Origin: Limnanthes douglasii subsp. nivea
Lineage: Eukaryota > Streptophyta > Magnoliopsida > Brassicales > Limnanthaceae
Assembly: GCA_036936605.1 (NCBI GenBank)
Contig: JAUPFV010000002.1
Location: 201,833,273-201,897,272, forward strand
Direction of reading: 5' to 3'
DNA length: 64,000 bases
Shown here: piece by piece, positions 1-12,699 of the stretch
Position numbering within the stretch: position 1 is the stretch's first letter
Layout of the letters: each line of letters starts with the position of its first letter
The notes under the pieces: generated by a model
The model's input: only the letters and a program-made list of their open reading frames with translations
What the model was told of the DNA's origin: nothing
The model's database searches: none
Position numbers and translations under genes: made by a program

Positions 1-120
1 ATCAATTTCCAACCGACATGCCTATAGGAGTTATCATGAATAAACAAAGGAACTTTATCGCCAAGTAAGTAAATTATTGGAAAATGAGTATGTGCGTGGA
101 AGTATGAGTCTATGTGTAGT

Positions 121-2540
121 TCACGTGCTATTAGTTCATAATAATGACGGAAAATTGAGGATGTATGTTGCTTGTTGAGCTATCAAAAACATAATTGTAA
201 AATATTATCATCCCATTCCTAGACAAGATGACATCCTTGATGAGTTACATGGTTCATGTGTCTTTACAAAAATTAATCTTAAAAATGGATATAATTAGAT
301 TATGACGAAAGAAGGTGATGGATGGAAAAATGTTTTGAAAATTAAATATGGGTTGTATGAGTTGCTAGTGATACGTTTTGGCTGAACTAATGCTCCAAAC
401 ACATTTATATGTTTGATGAACCATGTTTTACATGCTTTTATTGGAAGTTTTTTAGTTTTATATTTTGATGATATATTGATATATAGCATGAGTCTCGCAG
501 AACATGTGATGAATCTCAAATATGTTTTAGAAATTTAAAAAAAAGAAAATATGTACGTTAATCTCAATAAGTGCACATTTTGCAGTGATAAACTTGTCTT
601 GGTTTCGTTGTAAGTTATGATAATTTTGAAGTAGACACACAAAAGGTGAAAGCAATTCGAGATTGGCCAACCCCTATAGCAATCACCCCAGTGAGAAGTT
701 TTTATGGCTTAGCTAGATTTTATTATTATTTTGTGCAAGATTTTAATAGCTTAGTTTCTCATCTTACAGAATTTATCAAGAAAATTGCTCCATTTAAGTG
801 TGGGAAAGAACAAGAAGATTCATTTAATAAAATATAACTTAACTAATGCACATTTGCTTGTCCTACCCAACTTTCCTTAAAATTTCAAAATAAATTTTAA
901 TACCTCTGGGCTATGAATTGGAGCCGTTTTTTGATGCAATAAAGTTGGATATAACGGCTTAGTAAAAATTTGAGCGTAAGAGCTTTAAATTATCCCTACT
1001 TATAATAAGGAGTTGTATGCGTTGGTTAGGGCTTACGAAAATTGGTAGCACATCTATGACCAAAGAAGTTTGTAATCCACACAAATTATGAATCTTTGAA
1101 TTATTTTAAGGGACAGCGAAGCCTCAACAAACATCATACCAAGGGGAATAAATTTATTAAAACATTTCATTATGTGATCAGATATAAACAAATTAAATAA
1201 AATGTGACGGTGTTGAATTGTATCGTATCTACGTGCTACTTTCTATTCTAGATACATAACTCATTGGTTTTGAATATATTCATGATTTATATACGCAAGA
1301 AATGATTACATTGATATGTTCAATGCATGTGAAAATGACATTTTTTGTATTTTATAAACATAATGGGTTTCTATTTCACAAGAATACATTTGGTGTAACT
1401 TTATTTTCTTTGCGTGAGTTGCTTGCGAGAGAAGCTCATGGTGGTGGTTTGATGGGTCATTTTTGTGTAGTTAAGACTTTAGGAATTTTACATGAACATT
1501 TCTTTTAGCCTCGTATGAAACATGACGTGATAAGAATATGTTAGAGGTGCATCCCAAGTAAATAAGAAAAATTTAAGTTGAAACCCCATGGGTTGTATAC
1601 TCCTTTAACGATTGATACCTAGTACACCTTGGACTGATGTTACTATAGATTTTATTTTAGGATTACATAAAACTAATAGGGGGAGAGACTTGATTTTTTT
1701 GACGGTATATCGATTTTCTAAAATGACGCACTTCATTGCATGTCATAAAATTGATGATGCAAAACATATAGCTAATTTGTTTTTTATTTATTTATAAAAA
1801 ACATGTTATATAGAATGCCTAAGACCATTATTTCTCATATAGATATGAAGTTTTTAAGTTAACTAATTTGTTATTTTCTACTACTTGTCATCCACAAATG
1901 AGTGGTCAAACTGAAGTAGTGAATAAAACTTTATCCTCTTTGTTACGTGATGTTATAAATAAAACTTGAAAACATGGGAAGATTGTTTGCCACATATTTA
2001 TTTTTCTTACAATAGATGTACAATTTCTGCAACCAAGTATTTTTCATGTAAAATTAGTTATTATTTTAGTCCATTATCTCCGTTGAATTTAACAAATTTA
2101 CCTTTAAGTGAGCGTGTGAATTTTCATGGAGACAAACGGTAAAATTTATCAAATCGACTTATGAAGATACATGAATGAACACTTAAATAAGGACTAAAAA
2201 ATATGTCGATCAAGCCAACAATGGACATAATATGGTGATTAAAAAAAATTCTTTGGTTGCTCTTAAAGAAAAAACGTTTTCTTGAGAAACAACGTTCAAA
2301 ACTCCTCCATTGGGGTGACGGTTCGTTTCAAATCATAGAGCGTATCAATGATAATCGCTACAAACTTGACTAACCATGTAAGTATAATATTATTGCAAGA
2401 TTTAATGTTGTTGATTTGTTACATAGGTGATGATTTGAGGATAATGTTTTTTCAAGAGATAAAGAATGGTGAAAACCAAGGAGATGGATATGTTGATCAT
2501 ACCGGTGGAGATGTAGCTGATTATGGACCATAAAGTTTGT
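121..2540 (+). pseudogene. Decayed Ty3/gypsy pol (RT, RNase H, integrase)
   Basis: The conceptual plus-strand translation, read across many stops and frame changes, follows the order of a plant Ty3/gypsy polyprotein. At 121-300 it reads like the RT start (KYYHPIPRQDDILDELHG, then KINLKNGYN). At 400-540 it gives MNHVLHAFIGSF and the RT active site YFDDILIYS. At 646-835 lies the RT/RNase H linker (IRDWPTP). At 1612-1797 the integrase core begins ([15 protein letters not shown], then [19 protein letters not shown]), followed near 1880-1930 by [15 protein letters not shown]. At 2285-2370 the integrase C-terminal segment ends in ERINDNRYKLD. Gag and protease lie outside the window or are lost, and no LTR was recognised. 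Stops in every domain show that the copy is inactive. The family call is secure; the exact clade is not. Confidence 0.9.
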
Positions 2541-4140
2541 CACATTTTAGGGACTCAATAATAAGACTTAGAGTCAAGTAATTCGAAAATGTACTTAATG
2601 GGCTAATCTGAAAGTGTTAGACTAATTCAGGTGGATGGGCTACTTATTCTAATAATATGGAGGTGGGCTCAAATGCAATCACATTATTGTTATTAATCTG
2701 ATTGATTAAAAAAAATAACAAGCACAACCAATAAAGAAGGGAATTTTTAAAACTCTATCCACGATACAAGAGGTTTTAAGGCCATGTTTTTACTTAGACC
2801 TTGAAAGCTAGTTATTTTGGTAGCATGAGCACGAAATTGTTTGTCGAGTTGCACTTAAAAGGAGGCCAAGTTAAGCAAACTTCCAAACCCACATCGAACA
2901 ACTCTAGATCCTACTGAGGCTTAGGCATCGCCGATGTCTTTCATAATTTAGATAGTCTAACAAAAGTAGCTTGCAACTTCTATCAATGATTTTAGAAATA
3001 TATTTTCGGGTCCAGTCATTTCCACGAACTACACTATTAATGAAGCTCGACCTTGTCGATTTACATAATCATAAATATTAAATGCTTTAGAGAGATACAA
3101 TTGATAAGTTATTGAATATAATAATTGTTGTTCACCATTTCTAATTCATATGACAAATGTATATAGTGATATATGTGGGATTTATGACACATGAGGATAT
3201 TAGTATATATGTTTATATTAATAAAACAAAAAAATTGATTAAGTATACCCAAATGAACTGATAGTTCAATGCATTGTGAGCGTACTGTATAGTGAGAAAA
3301 TATATTGTGTAAATACGCATGCAACATCAAACGTCAATATCATGAGGGTACGATGAAAATAAAAGATTCATAGTAAAAAACACCACCTAATCATTTTAAA
3401 AAACGAATAAGAGAATAAATGTTATGAAAACATATACAAAATATCAAACAATTACAATGTAAGTTATGCGATGAATGTTAAAAAATAAAATTGCACAAAA
3501 AATAATAATTGCAACACAAATATGTATGATTCGGAAAATATGCATTGTTTACTCGATAAAGCCCGATAATTAGTTAAAAATTTATAATTGAGGCAAATGT
3601 TTTAGGCTAATATGCAACAACTGATAGTGTGCTAAGTGCATATATTTGATTGTAGCTTCTTCAAATTTTAATCATAACTGATAAGTCCTTTTTAGCATAT
3701 ATTTAATGACTCGCACGATAAATAAATATTTTATAAAAAAATAAAGCTAATTTATGAACTAACCAAACGATTCATTGAGTTAAAATCGACGTCGTCATCA
3801 TTAATTATTAATTGAAAAAAACATTATTTTTACAAACAACTTGTTTCTCGTAAATAATACATTGTCAAAAGTTTACTGAATAAAATGTATAAAGTGTTCG
3901 AGATCATGGTCACACCTCACAAAATTTCGAGACACATATAAGTTTATGGCTTAAAAAATTACATCTTCATTTAGATGTCCGTTAATTTTTGGTCGATTAG
4001 AAAATTAAAAATAATAAATTTTTAACGTCACTCGATGAGTTATTTAATAGATATTTAATTTTGTTAATAATCATATTTTTTATAATAATTATAAATATTA
4101 TAAAATTAGAAATAGATAACATTTTATTTATTAACATACG

Positions 4141-4144
<4 letters not shown>
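2541..4144. other. AT-rich non-coding interval
   Basis: No coding signal, RNA gene or recognised element was found. Only short ORFs with AT-driven composition occur. It may hold the 3' LTR of the upstream gypsy remnant, but no matching copy is present to prove it. Confidence 0.5.

Positions 4145-4204
<60 letters not shown>
4145..4204. repeat. (AT)n microsatellite
   Basis: About 30 uninterrupted AT dinucleotides, directly visible. This is a typical plant microsatellite and a likely place for length variation. Confidence 0.98.
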
Positions 4205-4208
<4 letters not shown>

Positions 4209-6483
4209 TAATAGTTATTATAGTTGATTATATCTTAATTATTTTTTTAAATTGGTTTAGGAGTTAAATATCAATAAGTATCTGGAAATTTAACTATTAT
4301 CTATTTATTATTTAAAAAAATGAGGCGATTACCTCATAACACCTTACCATAGACGTCCATTGCCACTTATTATTTAACATTTTCATAATACACTTAATGG
4401 TGTATATAAATTTAATTTTTAGCATTCAGTTTTTTTCTACTGTTTTCTCTTTACGCCATTACCAATTTTTTGTGAAGACTATTCATCTCTCTACATCACC
4501 GTCAATCTAAAATCAGCAAGTTAGTTTGATACCAATCGTCAAACTCATAATCAATTTTTTCATCGTCAAAGTTATCATTCTCGCAACTTTAAAACGTTCG
4601 ATATCAACATTAGGTTAACTCGACAAATATGATCACGTACGTTTTCCTAGATTTAGTGAAATCAATTGATTTCACAGTTGGACTGCAATTTGTAGTTAGG
4701 TTATGTGATATTGGTATGATTATTACACTGAAATTTGATTTTATGAAACAAATTAAATTTCACAAAGAAGTCCATGTACATGCCAATTGCATCATTATAT
4801 ATGTAAACAAAAATTATAAACCATTAATATATATAACTGTGAATCTATGGTGAAATCAAATGAATTGCAAATCATTTACATCGTGAATCGCGACTATCGT
4901 TATGCTCAATTGAAAGACGAGCCGTGAATCATGAATGCATTACAAATGTGAAGCATGTGATGTTTGTTAACTCCGAATCACAAATTATTCTCTAAAAATG
5001 AATTTTAAAGAATGTACTAAATTTAATTATAAATTACATGTACGCGATGTCCATAACTTTATAGGGTGTTTTAAAATTAAGTGATAAAACTTTAATTCGT
5101 CTTATTGGTCTATTTGAAGACTTTTGAAATGTATACTTAATTTTGTTTTATCATAATGAGAGGAATTGGCTAGAGGAAACTTCCAGGTAATCATGCTCAT
5201 GTGGTGAATATAAGAATGGTTTCTCGAGTTGTAAAGATGATTTTGCTAGTATGCTAACAGTTTGACATGTTGTCCAACTGTTAACTTGACATACTAATGG
5301 GTGTGGTTGATTGAGAAACACTTAGGAGAATTATTTTAAGTTTATTTGAAGCTTCAAATGAGCATTTAGTTAGTAAACAGAGTAGTTATGGACTTAGTTT
5401 TATTTTCATAAGAATAAACAACTAGCTAATGTTTGTTGGGTGATCAAATTATAGGTTTCGGACAAGATTTTGAGGAATGAGTTGTATCTTTAAGAATAAA
5501 TTTATGTACTTATATTGTAGAGAATTGTTTTTACTTTAATTTTTTTTATAATACTAGTTCAAAAATAATTGCTTATCGTGAGAGAATATTGTGGAGGGAT
5601 TGTAGAGACTTTATGCATTACCTTATGCCTTGATTGATGGAATTGGTTTTTTTTTACAAAAAAGTAAGAAGCTATTAATTTTGGATTTGATTGTTAAAGA
5701 GATTTAATATTGTTTATTATTAGAGTTGATTAACATAGTTAAGAACGATTATGGTTTATTATCTCAAATTGCTTATCATAAATTGATTGAAATAAAGATA
5801 AAAATATTTATATGGATAGTTCTACTTTGTTAATGTAGTTAAATATTATTTCAAATAATTGAAGATCTTGATATTACAAATAAACACGTGAATATACTTT
5901 TGAAACTAACTTACTCAAATAGTGTTTCATAGTGTATGGCTTTTGTTTCCAAAGTTTTTTATTCTTGTCATCCATTTTTTTTATTGATGAATTATTTTCA
6001 AAAAGAAATATAAAGGAGTAATTATATCTACCATATTTAATAATAAGTAACAACGATGAGTTCTTAAACCCTTTTAATCATGTTTAATTACAAATGACAG
6101 ATTAACATTTATTTTGAATGTGAACTACGAATGATTAGTTAATAAAAATGAAAATTGTAAATGGTTATGTAATCTTAAATGAGAATTATGAATTATGGGT
6201 AGATTATAAAAGTAAATCGCCAATAACTAATCAATGTGAATTACAAACGAGAATTAACTAGTAAATATGAATTAAGAACGGTGACTAATAATAAAGGCGA
6301 CTGATCAACGATGAGTAATATTAAATGTGAATTGTTAATCACATAATTCATGCAATTGTGCTTGTTTCGTAACTGCATATTTATATTCTTCGTGATATTT
6401 ACTATTTCTTGGGCTAGAGGAGGGAGATAATTAGTTATAGTTTACTGAGATGCGAAGTCTCGTTTATTGGATCGTCACTTATG
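4205..6483. other. AT-rich non-coding interval
   Basis: No gene is recognised. The stretch 6090-6330 is wordy, with repeated short phrases such as AAATGTGAATTA and AAATGAGAATTA, which suggests an eroded simple repeat. The right part probably contains the diverged outer portion of the left LTR of the next element, but it no longer aligns with the right LTR. Confidence 0.45.
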
Positions 6484-6744
6484 TATTATTTAGAGAGAGA
6501 GTATGAATTTGTACTAAATGAACCTTCCTAATTAATGCTTTCTAAAAATCTATTTACATGGTAAATTTTATGCCTAATGAGTCGAATACATGTTCATGGG
6601 TCAATACCATATTTCAATATAAATTAGGCCCAATAACATAATAATAATATAAAAATACCAAAAATATCAAAAATAAAAGTATTTAAATAGAGATTAATAT
6701 TGGCTTGAGTCCATTTCACCCGTCGAATATTTCTGACCTCATCA
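6484..6744 (-). repeat. Left (3') LTR, partial, of Tat-type gypsy element
   Basis: This segment aligns in the same orientation with 17325-17585. Shared landmarks are TTTAGAGA near the start, AATGAACCTTCC/AATAAACTATCT, TTAATGCTTTC, the GAATACAT..ATTAGGCCCAAT block, an AATAATAATATAAAAATAC run and a terminal GAC(A/C)TCATCA. Divergence is substantial, so the insertion is old. The outer ~100 bp seen in the right copy is not recognisable here. Because gag-pol reads on the minus strand, this is the 3' LTR. Confidence 0.8.
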
Positions 6745-7338
6745 GATAACCCTTTAGTAATTTTAAAGATATTTGGGAGGGCTAACTAATAAGTTTTGTC
6801 CATCTTTCTAGACGCAACTCTTCGGTATTTTGCTCAAATTTGTTTAGAATAACACATTGCTTTTATCGGATGGCATCGTTCAGATATACATGTTGGACAA
6901 CTTCATGTCAGTTAACTGGACGCATTATGTGACACGTGTCATTACTTAATTAGACCCATGATCTTACTTTACCATAGGTGAGGCAGACTAATTGTAAAAA
7001 ATGATTCCATTCCCTTATGAGTTATAGCTGTTGGTAACATTTCCACTTCGATGGAACCTAACAACCTTCTACAATCTCTTATATAAGTTCTCCTCTTATT
7101 TTTTCAGTTCAATAATTTTTATAAAGAGAAAGTTCACTTTCTAGAGAGAGAAGCTTTGTCTTACCATTTTTATTAAGTTAATCGTTGTTTATACTTTTCT
7201 TTCCTCCATCACATTTACCACAGTGAATTCCATCTCTAGTGATATCTTAATGTTTGTATGTTCACTACTAAAATGATTTAACTGAAAATGGTTGGCTAAA
7301 TCTGTTTAAACTAGACAAAGAGAAAAAAAAAGTCAGGG

Positions 7339-10112
7339 TTGCTGCTGGATTACCTGCCTTTGAAGGCACATTCACTATTACCCAGTCAATCGATTACGGA
7401 GAAGTTTTCTCATACAACAGATGCAACATCCCATCAAATCCTTCTTCTACTACTCAATCATTTACATCAAATAATCATTCATCAAGGCCATAATAATGTC
7501 AGAAAGCCACTAGTCGTAGATGTCCTCCAACCTTCATAGCAATGGGTTCTGATTTGGAAGAAAATTCACCTTGAGGCTTGATCAGAAAATCTAAAGGTCT
7601 TGCAAACCCTCCCGGACACCTAAGATCTGTTCAATGTAACCAACCTTATAATCATCCTTTACAACATTCGAGTAGAAAAAAGGACTACCGTACCCCAACA
7701 AGAAGAGCCTTTTGAATCCGAATGGAACATAAGTTATCATCAGGTTGAACCTTCCGGATTTAGTCTGAAAGATATAAAGGATAGTGTCAGAGACGTTAGT
7801 GAGGAATCTTTCTTAGAGATATCTGGTCAAAATATGGAGAATATGGAGGATTCAATGTCATCTAGGAAGAGAAGTTCGAAGGGTAAAGACAATAAAGGTG
7901 AAAAAGGCAAAGGTAAGGCTATCGAAACAGAAACTGAAATACTCTACCATAATTGGTCAGATGCGTAAGCCCAAACTTCATAAATATCAGCACCAAATAT
8001 GTTCTGGCTCTTAATAAAATTTCTTATATTTATTTTCAAAAGAGCGAGTTAAATACGATACATAATAAATGGGGATTCCCCAAAGAAGTAAATGCCATAT
8101 TACCTACACGAGGAAAAACCACAATGAACTATGGTCCAAAGGAGTCTGTTGTCTATCCAGATGTACTAAACTGAGGCATTTGGTTTCCAAACATTGTGAA
8201 CTATTTCAATTTAGTGGGATTGTGCCCAAGTCAGGCTAGTATGAACACTTGGTTTATCTTGATGTCATATATCATGGTATCTAGGTTATCAAATATTTGG
8301 ATGCCGATGAAGAAATTTGTCGTTATTACGGGACTGTCTTAAAATTCCCAAAACCCATTTTTTTTTTACTTTTTTAACATGGGGAACGAGTATAAGGTTG
8401 TAGATGATATGTTGGAAGCCGATAAACTGTGGCAGTGCGATTTCTCTTTGTCACCGACTGATGGGAGAATGGGAAGAAAATTACCTCTCAAGGTAATTCG
8501 AGTCGGTTTACCAGGTTTTGGAAGAACACGTGTAACTCTTTGAGTTTTTACTATTTCTCATATATATTTTTCTTCACAACTTATCTCTAAACTTTTTGTA
8601 TAGCTATACCGAAGCGTTATCTGTACAACTGGAAGATGCGAAGGTCACTTTTAAAAAACTGAATCAATGGGCTGAGGAGAAGTGGTCTAATGATTTTTAC
8701 CAATGTTTTATCCTCAACAATCTGGTTCGGAGTTATCTATGGAGGAGTAGCCCCGAACTGGATTTAATGTGGGAGAAACTGGCTACTTTTCCACGTGCAT
8801 CGACTATTTCGAAAAGAGTCGAAGCTGTAGATGGTACAGTATTTCTTCCTACCAAGACCAGAACCCCCAACCTTTGGAACAAGAAATGATAAGAAACATA
8901 AGTAAGGCTCAAATAAAAGCACAATCGAAATTGAAACCGACGAGCAACCCGATGATTAGTTGCCAGTTATAATCGATTAAAACCTTACTGGTTGCAGTTA
9001 CTGCTAATGTCAAAGAGGGTGATGCCCCCAAAAATATTCATGTGTCAAAGAGGAAAAAGGTACATAAGAGAAGCAAACATGATAGTGACAAGAGAGAACA
9101 GAAGAGGAAAATAACAACTAACACATTCAGAGATCGTTCTTCGTTCAGATATCAACCCTCCTACAATCCCAGCCACTGATCCTCCAACACTTATAGTACC
9201 TGAAACTTCTTCTCCATTGCTCCCAACACTTGAGGGGAAAACATATGGAGAATAAAATCTGATATGGCCTATATATGGGATCGATTTCGATGCTTTTGAA
9301 AAACAATTCCATGAATCTATAAATGATGCCACAAATGTGGTTTGTGATGGTGTGCCATTCGAGTTATCAAAAGAAAATAATGCATTAGGGTATTCAAATG
9401 TTAAGCTTTGTTAGGCTTGTTATTAAGTTGGAGAGAGGTAAAGGTATACATAAAGACCATTGTTTCTTTTCAAAATGAAAAAAGAGTCCATTGAAGAGGA
9501 AAAAACCCGAGCTAATGGTCTAGGAGATGAAGCCAAATTGATCAAGGATGAGCTTTCACATGTAAAGGAATCTTACGAAGGGCTACAATCATCCAGCTAT
9601 GAAGAGATTACATAACTAAAAAACTAAGAGGCCATCGATAAAGTTACCATAGAACGCCCATCAAAGGAAAAAATGATCAAGAGGCCATCGTAAAGAAATA
9701 CAAGGATAAGGTAACTTATTTCAAAGCTTAGGTCATAAAAGACACAGAAGACGCATTTGATGAATATGTCAATGCGATCTTAAAATCTCTAAACAAACAA
9801 GATGCCTCAGTTAAATTTGATATGGTTTTGGAGTTTCCCGAGGCATTCCATATGTTAGTCCTTATCTTTATGAGAGTTGGTTCTAAAAATATTATGGCCC
9901 AATGATATGCCCATAGCTGATCAGTTGGGTATATCTATAGATTCGCCTAGTGATGGTTCTGAAAAAAGTGATGGATGAGACTCCAAAGGTGGGAGTTCTA
10001 GAAAAGGAAGATGCCAATTGGGACGAGCCCGAAGGTCAATGAACTTTGTGTTAGTGTTTTTAGTCCTTAGCTCATGTAAATAATTTTTGTTATCTTGACC
10101 GGATTCCACCAA
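7339..10112 (+). pseudogene. Antisense accessory ORF of the gypsy element
   Basis: Broken plus-strand coding stretches lie between the 3' LTR and the integrase end and run opposite to gag-pol. About 7700-7930 encodes an acidic then Lys-rich segment (SSRKRSSKGKDNKGEKGKGK). About 7953-8330 reads GFPKEVNAILP, then GIWFPNIVNYFNLVGLCPSQ and NTWFILMSY, resembling the 'putative gypsy type transposon' domain of plant elements (Pfam Transposase_28, recalled, not searched). 8596-8889 encodes a helical segment, and 9475-9700 a Glu/Lys-rich coiled-coil-like segment. A possible intron ends at TTTTGTATAG, 8604. Antisense extra ORFs are known in Tat-lineage elements. Stops and frameshifts make it a pseudogene; its function is unknown. 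Confidence 0.65.
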
Positions 10113-10260
10113 ACCCTTGATTTGTCCAAGGCATTTTGTAATGTTTATTTGGACATTTTTTTGTTATTTTTTATAAGCCCTTAGCACAGTCTGTGTCATT
10201 TTCTACCCTAATCGATTTAATGAAAATTAATTTTGATTTCATTAATTTCCATTTATATCA

Positions 10261-10490
10261 ACCATTCGAAGGTAATCCACTCAAAGGTATATAATACAAC
10301 TGCTTTGGGTATTCGAAGGTAATCTATTTGAGCATATAATACAAGCACTTTGACCATTCATAAGTAATCCATTCAAATCATATAATATATATACTTTGGA
10401 CATTCTAAGGCAATCCATTTAAAGCCATATAAAATAAAAACTCTAACCATTCGAAGGTAATACAATCAAAGGAATATATAAAACAATATA
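10261..10490. repeat. Minisatellite, ~46 bp x 5
   Basis: The phrase ATTCGAAGGTAAT and its variants recur at 10264, 10311, 10356, 10402 and 10449, that is, every 45-47 bp. Copies are imperfect. The array sits between the end of the antisense ORF and the end of integrase, a position where Tat-type elements often carry hypervariable tandem repeats. Confidence 0.85.
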
Positions 10491-10731
10491 AGTACGCAAA
10501 CAACATAAGAATCATTTAAAGCAAATGTGATAGATTAAAAACGATTTGAACACCTCATTAAAACCTCCCTGCACCACATGAGCAGGAAAAAGTATGTCCC
10601 CCAAATATTTACACGCATATAAAAAAAACGTAAACAGAATAAACATACTATACAACTATTCAAGATAAAGCCTTAAGTGTTCCATATTCTATGGGTGCCT
10701 TAGAGAGTTGCCTTATTGATCAATCAGACAG

Positions 10732-10967
10732 TAGTTTCCATGATTGACCATTTCACTCATAGTATACGGCCCTTCCCAATTCGGTGCTAGATTTCCAAGA
10801 TTTTTGTATTTGGTATGTAATAATAATTTCCTCAAAACTTTATCAATAAGGCATTAGTTTCCATGATTGACTATTTCACTCATAGTATACGGCCATTCCC
10901 AATTTGGTGCTAGATTTCCAAGATTTCTGTATTTGGTATGTAATAATAATTTCCTCAAAACTTTATC
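10732..10967. repeat. 123-bp tandem duplication inside integrase
   Basis: Bases 10732-10844 and 10855-10967 are nearly identical, with a few substitutions and the same phase. They contain the coding of the LAPNWEGPY motif twice. The duplication is secondary to the insertion and has no coding sense. Confidence 0.92.
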
Positions 10968-11331
10968 CCCCTTCAAAATCTTTTCTTCAAAATTTAGATG
11001 CATACCTCATTCTCATTAAACCTTGAAAATGTATAGTTCTTAAGTGAGCTTTGATTCATTTTAGTTCAAACAAATCTAATTGAGCTCTTCTAGTTGTATT
11101 ATTACCTTCTTTGGAGTAGTTTTGAATTCGAAAAGATGGGAAAGTAGATTCAATTGGTGTTACCACATCTATCCCATAGAACAAAGCAAAATGATATTTT
11201 TAGTGGTAGTTCAGTAAGTCCACAATACTTCTTGCAAGTAATTTAGCCATTTGCCTGCCACACCGTCTAAGTTCTTTTTTAAGCACATCGGAATAGTACT
11301 ATTAACAACTTATATTCCCTTATCCGGGCTT

Positions 11332-11747
11332 TGAACAGTAAATCGTCCCTCGTCTATCGTGTTTGGTGGCAGATAGTCCCTTGACTTTCAAATGTCCGTT
11401 GACAGTTCCTTGTATATCGCGTTTGGATAAAGTTAGTCCACCAAATCCTCTAATCCAAGAGAGGCTGCCACCTGTCACCATATTTCCCAGATTTTTGTAT
11501 CACCATTAGTCCATTGAGTTTAGTTATCCGTAATTATCTACATTTTGGGTTTGACCTAAACTCAAGGGACTAGTGGTGATACAAAAATCTCGGGACTATG
11601 GTGACAGGTGGAAACCTCTCATGGATCAAAGGATTTGGTGAACTAACTTTATCCAAACGCGGTAGTCAAGGGACGGTCAACGGACATTTGAAATTTGAGG
11701 GACTATCTGCCACCAAACGTGATAGTCGAGGGACGATATACTGTTCA
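11332..11747. mobile_element. Long inverted-repeat (foldback) MITE
   Basis: Two arms of about 190 bp are reverse complements of each other around a short AT-rich loop near 11520-11560. The outer ends are TGAACAGTA(A/T)ATCGTCCCTC on one side and its complement on the other. The element has no coding capacity and sits inside the integrase core of the gypsy element, so it is younger than that element. No convincing target-site duplication was found. Some flanking bases (11310-11331) are foreign to integrase and may also belong to it. Confidence 0.85.
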
Positions 11748-11859
11748 GTGCCTGCCCATTGGCTTGAGGGTGAAAATGTGAATAAATATAATGCTAAATT
11801 CTTCTGGAATACAAGAAATTTTCCTGTCTCTATTTTCAAACTGAGGGCCATTATCTATC

Positions 11860-12248
11860 TTAGGGATGGCAATCCAGGTCTTGTCTGGCCCGACCAGACC
11901 CGACTGAGTTTTATCCGGCTCGAACATAAAACGGGGCGAGTACGAGTTTAGAAATGATGACCCGCAAGTAGGCCCGAAAATTATAAAAAATAATATATTA
12001 TATATAAAATAAAAATAATATTTAAAATAAAAATAAAATATTTAAAATAAAATATTTAAAAAATATTTAAAAAAATTGATATCCGCGGACCGTGCCAGGT
12101 TGACTAATGGACATGAACGGACATGCTTGGGTTTTGAAAATATTATACCTAAAGCGGGTCGGGATGAGTTCGTGCTCAAGTGTCCAAAAAGCGAGCTCGA
12201 GTAGGTCAACCTAAACCCGGCCCGTGGACGGCTCATTGCCATCACTAA
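11860..12248. mobile_element. hAT-like MITE
   Basis: Terminal inverted repeats TTAGGGATGGCAAT and ATTGCCATCACTAA differ at one position. The flanking 8-mers TATCTATC and ATTTTATC match at five of eight bases, consistent with an eroded 8-bp duplication. The element splits the integrase core between RFGIPISI and DNGPQF. There is no ORF of its own, and the middle is AT-rich with GC-rich ends. Confidence 0.8.
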
Positions 12249-12699
12249 ATTTTATCGTAATGCTTATAGGAATCCCAAATCTACAACATATATTGGAGAT
12301 AATAAACCTAATCACTTCTTTAGAGGTAGTTCCGGAGAGAGGTGCAGCTTCCACCCATTTAGAAAAATAATATATTTCCCACTAGATTAATCCCCCATCT
12401 ATCGAATGATATCTCTTCAAATATTGATTCTATTGGGACTGCTGGCACATGTATTGCATTTCCAAACCTTTGGTATGGATCACACCGTTTAACTAATTCT
12501 TTAGCATCTGCCATAATGAAAGGCCAATAATATCCTGCTAATAAATCTCTTATCGTTAAAGTTTTTTAGCCACAGTGGGAAAATCCTTCCATCTTGTAAT
12601 TCGGAAAAAAATACTCGTGACTTATCACACCCAAGACATCACAATAAAGGCATGATAAAGAATTTTTTTATAGAGGTCAAACTTTTACGATTAAAAACC

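Larger units (their letters stand above)
10650..12620 (-). pseudogene. Integrase of Tat-type gypsy element, split by two MITEs
   Basis: Read on the minus strand, the zinc-binding region is near 12540-12440 (GYYWPFIMADAKELVKRCD). The core follows at 12370-12250 (YFSKWVEAAPL, RFGIPISI), resumes at 11859-11748 (DNGPQFENR, then a degenerate HPQANGQA) and again from about 11308 (VVNSTIPMCLKKEL). The C-terminal part lies at 11200-10730 (FALFYGIDVVTPIE, LAPNWEGPY). The two gaps are exactly the hAT-like MITE (11860-12248) and the inverted-repeat MITE (11332-11747). A 123-bp tandem duplication also copies the C-terminal part. Stops are frequent and the protein cannot be made. Confidence 0.85.

Noticed and set aside
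9045..9332. 95-codon minus-strand ORF
   Set aside because: Composition is not coding-like and it overlaps the antisense accessory region read on the plus strand.
11598..11951. 117-codon plus-strand ORF
   Set aside because: It spans the arm of the foldback MITE and the edge of the hAT-like MITE; no protein resemblance, and the underlying gene is integrase on the other strand.
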